A stretch of 23,462 bases of DNA from assembly GCA_002179805.1 (NCBI GenBank), contig NAVB01001131.1, forward strand, positions 1-23,462, written 5' to 3'. Shown in pieces: positions 1 to 11,590 of this stretch (the first letter of the stretch is position 1; each line of letters begins with the position of its first letter). The position numbers were made by a program, and so were the translations under genes. Under the pieces are notes generated by a model. It searched no databases. It saw only the letters and a program-made list of their open reading frames with translations, and was not told where the DNA came from. This DNA is from Acanthamoeba lenticulata (lineage: Eukaryota > Discosea > Longamoebia > Acanthamoebidae).

Positions 1-1980
1 ATCTGCACTTACATCGCTCACGGACGACCGCACAGCTGTCGCGATTGACTGTGGACGGATGTTCGCAACTCAACGACGACGCCATGGCATCCATCATCGA
101 GGGGTGCCCGCTGCTTACCCTCTTTTCGGCCCAGGACTGCGAGGCCCTCACGCACTCCACCCTGTACCTGCTCGGTACGCACCTCACGCACTTGGCGACC
201 ACTTTTCATCCCCTCCCCCCATTCCCCTGACTGATGTCGAAAATTCAAACAAACTTGTTGTTGGCTTGTGTGACGTTGTTGTGATGGTGAATCGGGAATA
301 GGGCGTCGCTGCAGTGACCTGTCGGTGGTGAGGGTGTCGGGCTGCACCAACGTCGCCTTTGACGGCGTCATCAATTTGGTTCGCTTGGCCAAGCGGCTGC
401 AGGTGCGAGCTCCCTACGGACATTCATTCCCATCATGGGGGGAGGCCTTCAGCTCACTCGACGTCGTTGGTGGTGCGCTACTAGGTTCTCGACGCGGCCG
501 CAGTGGGGAACAACACCACCTCCACTCTCGAACACCGGGTTGAGCCCAACCGGTATGGCCCCCTTGATTCCCCTCCTCCTCACTATTGCGTCCCAGTTCC
601 CCACTCATTTGAGAGGTCCGTCTCTGCGTGCCACACAGTCTGTCGAACCAGTGGCTGTACTCGCTCAAGTTGGATCGCTGCAACCGGATCACCAGCAGAG
701 TGCTCCAGCGTACGTTGTTTTTGGCTTTTATTTCGGCCCTTTTTTTTTTCCTCGGTCCGCTCAAGTGTTCAGTACAGAGCTGCTCGGGCCGCTCAAGGAC
801 CAGCTGTGCCCGAACTTGGCCGTGATCTCGCTGCTTGATTGCCCTCTCCTTGTGGACGGCGTCGTGGAGGAAGTATGGACCCATTCCCATCCAGCAAATT
901 CGAACGTTCTCTGGTGTGTTGCTGATGACGTTTTTGTCTGCGTCGTTCATAAGGTGATCCTTCCCTTGTGCCCCAACCTGCGGGCGCTGCACTACTCGGC
1001 GAAGCGAGAGACGGAGGTGAGCCGAGTCAAATTGAACGGCCTCTCCTTCCTCGAGGGCTGTGCGCAGGCGTTTCCCATCCGCGGCTCTCAACTGCCGGCA
1101 ACGCTCCAGCGTCTCCGCACCGATCTCGACGGCACAACCAAGCCGCAGATCAGCGACGTGGAGCGGCGACGGCTGGTGCCCGACCCCGCGGCGTTTCTCA
1201 AGGCGGTCCGACGATTCGAGGCCAACGCAATGGCGCGCCAGGCTATACGCAACATCCGCTCGCTCACGATGCGGAGCTGCGCCGGGTCGTTCGATTTGCT
1301 CGAGTTTATCATTTCGCTGCCCGCCCTCGAGCACCTCGACATCGTCAACAGCGCCTTGACGCTCCGCGAGCTGCTCTTGTCGTGCTACTACTTTTTGCCG
1401 CACTTGGAGACCCTGAGCTTCAAGTACAAGCAACCCCTACTGGGCGTCCCGACTCACGAGCGCAGCCGCGCGCGATTCGAGCAAAGGGAGAAGCAGATCA
1501 AAGCCAAGCTCCTGCGCGACATGCAGAAGGACGCGCGCCTGGTCGAGCAGATGGGCGAAAGCGCCGACGCTGCACTCAAGCAGAAGCTGTGGATTGTGCA
1601 GCACATTGTCGGCGACGACAAGCGATACGCTCCGCGCCTGCGCACCCTCAAGGTGACCGGTCACACGTTTTCTGGTGGTACGGGCTCGCTGCCTCAGTTG
1701 TGCTTGAGGTGGAAGCTGACGCCAACATCCGCGGAAATGGTGCATACGCGCAGGTGAGGACTTTGCCGATCTCATTTCCAACAGGTGTCCTGAGCTGCGG
1801 TCTCTGGGCTTGTCCGGCATCAGCGGGATCGGCGAACGGACATTGCTGACGCTGCTGGATCAGTGTGTGCACCTGGAGGATATCAACATCTACCAGATGC
1901 GACCACTCACAGAGCAAATGGTCATTGGCCTTCGCAACAAGAAGCCCTCGCTGGTCGTGCGGCGCCAGGAAGACGATTGA
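1..1980 (+). CDS. Leucine-rich-repeat protein (AMN1/FBXL-like), 5' end outside window
   Basis: Exons inferred by eye: about 36-174, 302-402, 652-709, 766-872, 954-1677 and 1754-1980; joined they stay in frame for about 452 codons to TGA 1978-1980. The first exon probably starts after the cacag at 31-35, so upstream exons are missing. Successive repeats of about 26 residues carry the cysteine-containing LRR pattern of F-box/LRR and AMN1 proteins, for example LSRLTVDGCSQLND, LSVVRVSGCTNVAFDGV and LYSLKLDRCNRIT. The repeats are interrupted by a charged, coiled-coil-like stretch at about 1450-1610 (RARFEQREKQIKAKLL...), after which LRRs resume to the end. Such proteins usually recruit partners, often for ubiquitin ligases, but no F-box is visible here, so the partner is unknown. 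The acceptor of exon 4 could be 765 or 777. Family call good, function open. Confidence 0.8.
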
Positions 1981-2004
1981 GAAAGTTCGCGCTTTGCGGA
2001 TACA

Positions 2005-2010
2005 AATAAA
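2005..2010 (+). terminator. AATAAA polyadenylation signal of the LRR gene
   Basis: A canonical AATAAA lies 25 bases after the TGA at 1978-1980, in a short AT-rich gap before the next start codon at 2093. Placement fits a 3' end signal; cleavage itself cannot be seen. Confidence 0.55.
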
Positions 2011-2026
2011 AGGAAATGGCCGAACC

Positions 2027-2060
2027 TATTTATTTCATTTATTTATTTCATTTATTTATA
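2027..2060. repeat. ATTT-rich short tandem repeat
   Basis: Tandem ATTT/ATTTC units with a period near 13 bases fill the intergenic gap between the LRR gene and the Frizzled-like gene. The AT content contrasts with the GC-rich coding DNA on both sides. Confidence 0.7.
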
Positions 2061-2092
2061 CTTTTTAGTGGCCTAAACGCGCAGAGGTGACC

Positions 2093-3213
2093 ATGGGGTG
2101 GCAGCTGCTTCTCTGGACCACCGTCGTGGCAGCGCTCGCTGGTACACGTGCTGCGTTGAGAAGCTTCGCGAGCAGACTCGTTCGCATATTATCTGACAGA
2201 TCTGTGTGGGGGTTGGGGGGGGGGGAGAAGTCGTGGTGTCGATGGCGGGAACCGCGCATGGTCAGTGCGTGCCCGTATCAGGCTTGTCCTTTTGCGCGAG
2301 CGTCAACTACTCGGTCAATGCGTCTTCCTTTGCACACCCCGGAAGCTCGCCACAGGAGCAGGACCAGTTGGTGCAGGCGTGGTACGCCAAATACTCATCC
2401 GAACAGCTGCAAACGCAAGACTGTCTCATGGCGTGGAAGGCCTACCTGTGCTCTTTCTATTTCCCCAAGGTGAGTGTCATCCTCACGTGTTTTCACTTGT
2501 TCCTCCGCTCATACCTTCTTTCCTCTTCAGTGCCCGTACTGCCGGGAAGCCAACGGTTTGCTCCAATCTGTCTTGAGTTGGTTGGTCTTTGACAGGCCAC
2601 TGATGCCCGTCTCGTGATTGTGTGCGCAGGTATCTGTCGAAGCGCTTGCGTGGCGCTTACGGCCCGTTGTGCACACCAGGTGCAGGACTACATGGCAACC
2701 TGCTACGGCGGCAACCTTTTCGTCAACGAATCGGCTCTGTGCACCCCTTACTCCCTGACCCCTATCTCCCCTCCGGCTCCCGTGAGTGAAGTCGCGCCTC
2801 GAGGCGCAGGAAAGGCCTCACGTCGAGATGCCCTACAGGCTACAGAGCCTCTCTTCCAGTGCCTGTCTGTGCCCCCAGCCTACGCGTCCTTCTGTCAGCC
2901 GTTCTGGGCCGTGGCCAGCGCCCCCAACAACTACACTGACGTGTGGATACGCATGGACAACGTCACCCAGACTCGCTGGAGCACGTTCGCTTCCGGTGGC
3001 GTCTCGGCGGAGTGCCAGCAGGCGCTTCGCCGGTACTTCTGCGCCGAGTACTTTTCGCCCTGCAACGGGCCAACGTCTCTGCTCAATCCGATCGCGGACG
3101 TCCTGCAACCGCTGTGCGCCCAGCTTCAGGGCGTTTGTCCCGAAGGTATGGTTCGCAAGGTGTGCAGCTTTAGCCCCTACACCCCGCCGGATCCGAACGT
3201 GTGCTTAGAGTGA
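2093..3213 (+). CDS. Secreted protein with two Frizzled-like cysteine-rich domains
   Basis: Five exons, 2093-2141, 2231-2469, 2531-2555, 2630-2781 and 2860-3213, join in phase to 272 residues. ATG 2093 gives a hydrophobic leader (MGWQLLLWTTVVAALA, continuing VVVSMAG across intron 1) that looks like a signal peptide. The first module, from Cys29, follows the Fz CRD spacing: QC, FC with VNYSVN, then QDC, YLC, KC, YC, GIC, SAC, RC and TC, ending near ALC. A second, less complete module starts at QCLSVPP and has FC, EC, YFC, SPC, PLC and VCP. There is no second membrane segment or GPI-type tail, so it is probably secreted or carried in the secretory pathway. Potential N-glycosylation sites (NYS, NAS, NES, NYT) agree with that. 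Ligand unknown. Exon 3 is only 25 bases. Confidence 0.75.
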
Positions 3214-3240
3214 AGCTTTCCCGTCGTGTAGGGTACACGG

Positions 3241-3246
3241 ATTAAA
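3241..3246 (+). terminator. ATTAAA polyadenylation signal of the Frizzled-like gene
   Basis: ATTAAA lies 27 bases after the TGA at 3211-3213, at the start of an AT-rich stretch. The remaining 3247-3365 must also hold the promoter and leader of the PNKP gene, whose ATG is only 152 bases from this stop codon. No TATA-like element is clear. Confidence 0.5.
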
Positions 3247-3365
3247 TTTTTGTTGATTTCGTGTAAAAATTTTGGCCCTACTTAGAAAAGAGCCGCAATT
3301 TGGCCCAACGTACGTTATTACCAGTTCGTTACCACCCACGCCAACACCAGCCGGAGTACTCCGCC

Positions 3366-5365
3366 ATGCCCCCCAGGAAAGCGGCTACTCGCGCCAGCGC
3401 GCGCCTCGCTAAGACGACTGCCCGCAGTAAGAGGGACGAAGAAGATTACGAAGAAGAGGAAGAAGAACAACAGGAGGTCAGACCGACGCGACGGGTCGCA
3501 AGAAGGGCTGCCGCGAGCAAGAAGAAACAACAATCTTCGGAAGAAGAGGAAGAATCAGAGGAGGAGGAGGTTAAAAAGCCAGTGAGGCGAGCCGCGAAGA
3601 GGAAGGCTGCCCCCCGCAAGAAGAAACAGTCTTCAGAAGAAGACGAAGACGAGGTTGAGGAAGAAGAAGACGAGGAAGAGGAGGAAGAGCAAGAAAGTGC
3701 GCCCAAGCGCCAGCGCCTTGCCCGCAAGGCCAAGGAGGTGAAGGGCGGTGACGAAGAAGAGGAGGACGGCAACTCCTCAGTCCAAGCTGGGAAATGGACC
3801 TCAGTGGACACGATGTTGGTGCTTGACGGCCCCGACACTAAGCCTTCGGCTAAGATTGCGTCTTTTGACATGGTACGTGCTCCCCTGCGCACACACAGCA
3901 CTCTCTTGTCTGCCCCAGGGCTAACCTGCTTCTTTTATTGTGTCTTCTTTTTGCTCTCCCACCTTCGAAAGGACGACACGCTTATCACCACCAAGTCTGG
4001 TCGGGCTTTCCCGACGGGCCGAGCGGACTGGGTGTGGTGGGACAAGAAGGTGCCGGAGAAGCTGAAGGAGCTGCACCAGGAGGGGTTCAAGCTGGTCATC
4101 TTCACCAACCAGGCCGGCATCAGCAAGGGCCACTCAAAGGCCAAGGACATCCAGGGCAAGATTCTCGACCTCAGCGCGGCGCTGGGCCTCCCTCTCCAGG
4201 CCTTTGTCGCGACGACGGATGACAAGTGGCGCAAGCCCTCCACCGGCATGTGGGACTATTTTGTCGAGCACCACAATGGCGGCGTCGCCGTCGACATGTC
4301 GCAGTCGTTCTACTGCGGCGACGCCGCCGGTCGCGCCAAGGCGTGGGACGGCAATGCCAAGACCAAGAAGGATCACTCGTGCTCCGACCGCAAGTTTGCG
4401 CATAACGCGGGCCTGCCCTTCCACACGCCCGAGATGCTCTTCTTCGGCCACAAGGACGTGGCCTTTGCGTGGGGTTCTATTGATCCGACCTCCATTCCCA
4501 AGAGTACGCCACCGCAGTTTCTGGCTTACGTCGTTATCGATTCCTCATTGACCACTGGTTCGATTGTTGTGTTTGCCGTGTTGACTGCTGGGCCCTTTGT
4601 AGCGGGCAAGTCCTACGAGGGCGAACTCACGTCGGATTCACAGGAAATGATCATTTGCGTTGGCTTCCCCGCCGTACGTAACATTCTCGCCGACACCCAC
4701 TCCCACGCTCCCTCTGCTCATTACTTTTCATGATCTTGTGGCTCTACAGTCGGGCAAGTCGACCTTCACACGCCGGCACCTGGTACCCAAGGGCTACGTG
4801 CACATCAACCAGGATACCCTCAAGTCCAAGGCCGGCTGCCTCAAGGGCGCCCGTGCAGCCATTGAGGAGGGCAAGAGGTATCTCTCTTCCCCTCTCGTCG
4901 TCCTGCCCTTTTAGTTGCAGCGCTCATCGGCTCGGGTTGTTATGCGTTGGCTTGGGGGGGGGGCACTAGTGTGGTGATCGACAACACCAACCCGAGCGCG
5001 TCAGTGCGCGCCGAGTACATTGCCATCGCGAACGATCACGAGATTCCAGTGCGCTGCTTTGTCTTCTTGACGCCGATCGAGCTGGCGCAGCACATGAACA
5101 GCTACCGCGAGAATGTGTTTGGGATCAAGCACGTCCCCGGTGTGGGCTACAACATGTGCGTGTCCCCCCCCCCCGGCCGTGATGAGTCGCTAAGGGAAAG
5201 CCTGGCCACACACTGCTAACCCAAACATTTTCCCCCTTGATCAGGTACAAGAAGAACTTCAAGGCGCCGCACAAGTCGGAAGGCTTTACGGAGGTCAAGG
5301 AGATCAAATTCGTGCCGCACTTCGACGATCCCGAGAAGGAGAAGCTCTTCTACCGCTACACTTGA
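3366..5365 (+). CDS. PNKP: Bifunctional polynucleotide 3'-phosphatase/5'-kinase
   Basis: Six exons, 3366-3872, 3972-4503, 4603-4673, 4750-4877, 4970-5155 and 5245-5365, join in phase to 514 residues. The enzyme cleans DNA ends: it removes 3'-phosphates and phosphorylates 5'-hydroxyls before ligation in single- and double-strand break repair. The phosphatase domain (about 160-345) is HAD type, with the nucleophile motif SFDMDDT (D168, D170), then VIFTNQAGI and FYCGDAAGR. The kinase domain (about 360-514) has Walker A GFPASGKST (367-375), HINQDTLKS with D392, and DNTNPS near 417. The usual N-terminal FHA domain is absent. Residues 1-165 are instead alternating acidic runs (EEEEEE) and basic patches (RRVARRAAASKKK), probably nuclear and nucleic-acid or chromatin binding. 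Intron 1 is open in frame and splits the nucleophile motif exactly. Confidence 0.93.
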
Positions 5366-5497
5366 GGCCTTATCGCGCTCCCAAGAGAGCCACAAGGACG
5401 GTGTTATATGGGTGATATTTAGAGGATGAAGAAGAAGAGGAAGAACAGAGAAGAGGAGGGTTTGGCTTTCGTTTAGGGTGTGGGGGGAAGGAGGGAT

Positions 5498-6916
5498 TCA
5501 ATGCTTGGCCATGTGGTCCAGCTGCTCCAGTTCGGTGCGGGCCTCGGCGTCGTTGGCCTGGGCGATCAGCTTGCGCGCGAGGTCGAACGAGTCCCTGTTG
5601 AGGGGCAGCTGGGCGCGGAGCATGGCCCGCCAAGCGCGGACGGCAGCCGCGGGCCGCGAGGAGAGCACGCCGAGGAGGCGGTGGCAGTCGGGGGCGGTGA
5701 GGGTGGGCGCCAGCGTGGTGCCGGCCTTGATGGTGTCGTCGACGAGCTGGAAGAATGTGGCGTCGTCCGCCTTATTGCGCTGGGTGCGGAGGAGGTCGCG
5801 ATAGAAGATGGCATCAGGGAGCACGCCACGGGAGCGCATGTCCTGGTACAGGTCCCAGGCCTTCTCGGGATCGTTGCGGACGGCCTTGAGCAGCGACGTG
5901 TAGGTGAGCGTGTCAGGCGCGAGGCCCTGTTGGTCGACCATTTCGCGGAAAACGGTGAAGGCCTGGTCGGTGAGGCCGTTGCGGACGAGGCCCTCGATGA
6001 GGGTCGTGTAGAGGACGCAGTTGGGCTTCTGGCCCGCTTCGTTGAGCCGCTCGAGGATGCGCTGCGAAGCGTCGATGGCGTTGGCCTTGCTGTTGGCGTA
6101 GACAAACGGGGTGAGGGTCTCGACCGAGGGTGTGATACGGCGGCCCTCCATGTCCTTGAGCAAGAGCGCGGCTTGGTCGTTGAGGCCCTTCTTGAGGTGG
6201 CCGTTGATGAGCATGGCATAGGTGCGCTCATTGGGCTCGATCCGGCGCGCCTTCATGAGCTCAAACACGGCGAGAGCCTCGTCAAGATCGCCGACGGCGA
6301 TGTGGGCCTTGATGAGGGCGTTGAACGTGTAGCGGTCCGGCAGGAAACCAGCTTCCTGCATGCGGTTGAGGGCCGTGAGGGCCTGCCCGCGCTGGCCGGC
6401 CCGGGCACAGGAGGCAATCAGCGTGTTCCACGACACGGCGTTCGGCTTGAGCTGCGGCACCCCGAGCTGCTCCATCTTGGCCATGTTCTCCTTCACCTGG
6501 TCCAACGCGCCCAGGTTGCCGTGCGTGCTCATGATGGCGTTGCGCACCAACTTGTCGTTCGGCCGCAGCTTCTTGCCCAGCTGCACCATCTTCGTCGCCA
6601 GTTCGGTATCTCGCGAGCGTGAGCAGAGCTGCAACGCGCGAATTACTCGGTCGCGCCCAATCGGTACTCCGGCTTGATAGGCATCCTCAAGCAGCTCAAC
6701 TTCCCGTCGCACTAGACTTCGAGCGGCCTCTGTCACGTAGCCTCTCCCACCATTCCTTCGCACGAGCACAGACGAAATGGACCCGGAAGATTGGAGGTTT
6801 GCGGCGGAAAAAATTCTCTGCGACGCTTCCGCTCCTCGCCCGCACGCCAAAGCGCTCAAGCCTCGCGTCGTAAAGGCGCCGGTTGAACTGGCCCAGAGGG
6901 TGCCTTTCGTCAACAT
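5498..6916 (-). CDS. P-class pentatricopeptide repeat (PPR) protein
   Basis: One uninterrupted frame of 472 residues, ATG at 6916-6914 and TGA at 5500-5498. From about residue 122 to 370 there are seven or so repeats of about 35 residues with the PPR pattern, for example VSWNTLIASCARAGQRGQAL, RYTFNALIKAHIAVGDLDEA and RTYAMLINGHLKKGLNDQAA. The N-terminal 70 residues are rich in Arg, Ser and Ala with few acidic residues, as in a mitochondrial targeting leader. PPR proteins bind specific RNAs, normally in mitochondria, to stabilise, process or translate them. The target cannot be read reliably here. It is intronless, unlike most neighbours, converges on PNKP with a gap of only 132 bases, and diverges from the epimerase gene. 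Confidence 0.88.
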   Translation of the reverse strand: MLTKGTLWASSTGAFTTRGLSALACGRGAEASQRIFSAANLQSSGSISSVLVRRNGGRGYVTEAARSLVRREVELLEDAYQAGVPIGRDRVIRALQLCSRSRDTELATKMVQLGKKLRPNDKLVRNAIMSTHGNLGALDQVKENMAKMEQLGVPQLKPNAVSWNTLIASCARAGQRGQALTALNRMQEAGFLPDRYTFNALIKAHIAVGDLDEALAVFELMKARRIEPNERTYAMLINGHLKKGLNDQAALLLKDMEGRRITPSVETLTPFVYANSKANAIDASQRILERLNEAGQKPNCVLYTTLIEGLVRNGLTDQAFTVFREMVDQQGLAPDTLTYTSLLKAVRNDPEKAWDLYQDMRSRGVLPDAIFYRDLLRTQRNKADDATFFQLVDDTIKAGTTLAPTLTAPDCHRLLGVLSSRPAAAVRAWRAMLRAQLPLNRDSFDLARKLIAQANDAEARTELEQLDHMAKH

Positions 6917-7446
6917 GGTCTAAGAGGGCTGGATTTTTAATCTCCCAAAGATCCTGACCAAGTCCAAGAAATAGTAGAGAAAACAGAAGAAAAAATCCAT
7001 CCATTTCTCGCACTCCCAGAGGAAAGAAAATGTGGGGAAACACCGTTTAGGTAGGCAATACGAGGAGGCGGGGCAGCACAACCAACCCCGTTGGTTCACT
7101 ACGTGGTAAGTGTTATGCGACCTGCGGTACGGGCAAGTGTCTACCACCACGCTCCCTTATTGCTTATTGTGTGAAGTACAACACCACCAACCAACAAGGA
7201 TCCCGCACACAAAGGTAAAAACCGTTGTGCCCTGTCCCTCCTTCCTCCTCTTTTTCGTGTGGTTATTTTATTTGTTTATTTGTTTATTTTTGTTATTATT
7301 ATTATTTATTCTGCCATAAGAGGAAAAAAGAGAAAGCGAAGACACCGCGCACACGTGTTGGGTCACGCGAGAGGAGAGTACAGAGGCAGGGGAGAGAGAG
7401 GGGTTACATATTCTTGCGCCACAGCAGCTACAACAACAACAACAAC
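6917..7446. promoter_or_regulatory. Shared divergent 5' region between PPR and epimerase genes
   Basis: This 530-base gap separates two divergent start codons and so must contain both promoters and leaders. It holds a T-rich tract of TTTATTTG and TTATT units at about 7255-7315 and a (CAA)5C run at 7431-7446 directly before the epimerase ATG. No convincing long reading frame, RNA gene or defined TATA box was seen. Confidence 0.5.
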
Positions 7447-9645
<2,199 letters not shown>

Positions 9646-9727
9646 GTTGGGGTGCCCACTTGCTTGTTTTATAGACTACTTTTTTTTTTTGCTAGCACGT
9701 TTTCGTTCGCTGTGGGCAGTCCAGTGC

Positions 9728-9757
9728 CTCTCTCTGTCTCTCTTTCTCTCTCTCTCT
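9728..9757. repeat. CT-rich microsatellite
   Basis: TCTCTC units, slightly interrupted, in the 3' region of the epimerase gene. They end a few bases before the left copy of the 103-base duplication, so the tract may mark one junction of that rearrangement. Confidence 0.7.
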
Positions 9758-9762
9758 ACCTA

Positions 9763-9865
9763 TATCTAGAGAATGACGCGGGGGAGGAGGACTCTTTCCG
9801 TCGTGTGGTGAAGGGTGACTCCTGCCTCTTGTGCTCTTCGTGCAAGTTCCTTCTCGTGGCTACTG
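9763..9865 (-). pseudogene. Duplicated 3' fragment of the UPF0739-like gene
   Basis: These 103 bases match 11488-11590 at a constant offset of 1725, with two differences by eye (T for C at 9840, T for G at 9861). In the right copy they are the last codons and stop of the minus-strand gene at 11491-12632. Here they are an orphan: no upstream exons follow. Beyond 9865 only a broken, partly deleted resemblance continues (ttgggctcgctcggc against ttggcgtgctcgctctcggc). It is best read as a decaying partial gene copy. Confidence 0.8.
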
Positions 9866-9912
9866 TTGGGCTCGCTCGGCATGGAGGCTCTGTGTCATAG
9901 TAAGGTAAGGGG

Positions 9913-11467
9913 ATGTGGGAGCACGTTTGGGTTCTGCTCCAGGATTACACAATCCTTGCCCAAATCAGTCCTAATCAGGTTCCATTTAAAAGAGGAGATT
10001 CGTTGGCCAAGCAAAGCTGGTTAGTGCCGAGAGTTTTAGAGAACTTCCCTACCTCCACCCGCCTCCCCTTCCAGGCACAGGACCGCATGGCAGCTGTTCA
10101 GGAGCTCTGGGACCGCGTGGTAGAGCCAAGCTGGCGGGCCTTTAGTAATGGCTCCTTTGAAGACAAGAAGGTGTGGTCGACCGGCTTCATCCACGGCACG
10201 AGTGGAGTGGGCAAGACTCGCTTCAACCTCGAGTTGCTGGGTCTTCTGGCCAAGTACCAGCTGACGGCGATCTTGAAGCGAAAGCGTTGCAAGTGGCGCT
10301 CTCGAACAGCAAGACCGTGGTGCTCGACATACGGCACAACGGCAATGAGCTCACTGAGGATGAGGTCAAGTGGCCACCGACGGTCATCCTCGGCCTGCGG
10401 CTGGCGCGCCAGTACTGGCTTCCACACTTGCCCTACACATTACTGCGTAACGCCTTCCAGTCACAGGTGGCCAAAGATCCCGAGCTCTGGCACACCTTCG
10501 CGCTGATACAAGTGCTTGACGCTGTACAGCGGCACAAGGCAGCACCCACCGTAGGTGATACGTCACCTCGCATTCCGGAGATTCTGCACATCGCCATTGT
10601 CGAGATCCAGACCGCGTTCGACATCATGGTCCCCTATCGAGGTCTTGGCCATCATCGTGAGCAAGAGCCTCTGTCGACTGCCCTCGACCGCGCGCTTCAG
10701 GCTGCTATCAACCAAACCTGAGGACTGTTTGTTTTGGGCACGCTCACCACGCGGCCGAGGTATTGGACGCCAAGACGGTCACTGTGCTCTGATCGCCCCT
10801 CTCGGCTGAGCCCATCCGCCAGCTTGTGGCTACATTCCAGTTCCCAGCCCGCAGAGGCCAGCGGCTGACGGCGGTGAGCGGGCAGGATTGGCTCGACAAG
10901 GGCGGCAAGCCATTCCAGCGCCTACTCGCCACCCTCGGTGGTAACGTGCGCGCCCTCTAGTGCCTCGAACGCGTGCTGATGAAAGAGGACTCCGAGTCAC
11001 TCGACCTGGACCGGATGGGATGGGAAAAGCGAACGTGCCCGCTTCCATCACTCCAGGATGGCAGCACCGTTGCGCTGCAGCACAGTGCTCCCTACGCGAT
11101 TCTCCTCTCGGGAGATGGTCTGCTAAATGAGCAGCTTTTGCATCCGGCCACCAAGGTGACACCTCTCCCCGCAGAAATCGTGCTCACTGAGCTCCCATGG
11201 CGGTGGCAGGAGGCGCTGGTCTACCTTGACACCAAGCACGCACAGATCGGGGCACCTACAGACAACATCAAGGCGCAGATGAGGAGGAGGCGCTACCTTG
11301 CAGACCAGTTTCCTGACGCGGAGCACATCATGGTTATCACGACCAGCCAGCGCGCGCAGCAGCCAGACGGCCAACCCACACGGGAGCAACAGCTTAGGGT
11401 TAGGCTCCAGCAGAGGGACTCCTTCAACATCTGCAGATCCACGAACTTGCCTCATTACCACGGCTGA
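9913..11467 (+). pseudogene. Broken Crinkler/RHS-like P-loop NTPase with nuclease-like C-terminus
   Basis: Coding-quality sequence runs through three frames in order. The first frame, to about 10265, has Walker A in FIHGTSGVGKTRFNLELL (10195-10218 encodes GTSGVGKT). The second, about 10269-10721, contains KTVVLDIRHNGNELTEDEV and PELWHTFALIQVLD. The third, about 10740-11467, is interrupted by TGA 10790-10792 and TAG 10958-10960 and has ALVYLDTKHAQIG, a possible D-x-K core of a PD-(D/E)xK nuclease, followed by HIMVITTS. Gaps at the joins are too small for introns of the size used here, so at least two frameshifts and two stops are needed. NTPase plus nuclease is the known layout of Crinkler-RHS effectors; the family name rests on these motifs only. 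The start at 9913 is arbitrary, and an acceptor at 10074 (cttccag) may mark an older exon. Confidence 0.6.
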
Positions 11468-11487
11468 GGACAGCTTGGCGTGGGCTG

Positions 11488-11590
11488 TATCTAGAGAATG
11501 ACGCGGGGGAGGAGGACTCTTTCCGTCGTGTGGTGAAGGGTGACTCCTGCCTCTTGTGCTCTTCGCGCAAGTTCCTTCTCGTGGCGACTG
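11488..11590. repeat. Right copy of the 103-base direct duplication
   Basis: Same sequence as 9763-9865 apart from two bases, in the same orientation. It covers the stop codon and last 33 or so codons of the intact minus-strand gene. It begins 20 bases after the stop of the Crinkler-like pseudogene. Confidence 0.85.

Noticed and set aside
435..1757. A single 440-residue frame in the LRR gene
   Set aside because: It reads through introns at its start, at 873-953 and at its end. LRR spacing and phase are restored only by splicing.
3873..3971. Extra 33 residues within the PNKP phosphatase motif
   Set aside because: This is intron 1 left open in frame. Removing it restores SFDMDDT exactly.
5480..6622. 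A 380-residue plus-strand frame
   Set aside because: It lies antisense to the PPR gene. GC-rich codons leave the opposite strand open; only the minus frame shows the PPR repeats.
11393..11404. TTAGGGTTAGG in the pseudogene as a second telomeric island
   Set aside because: Fewer than two full units inside a coding-derived stretch; chance is sufficient.
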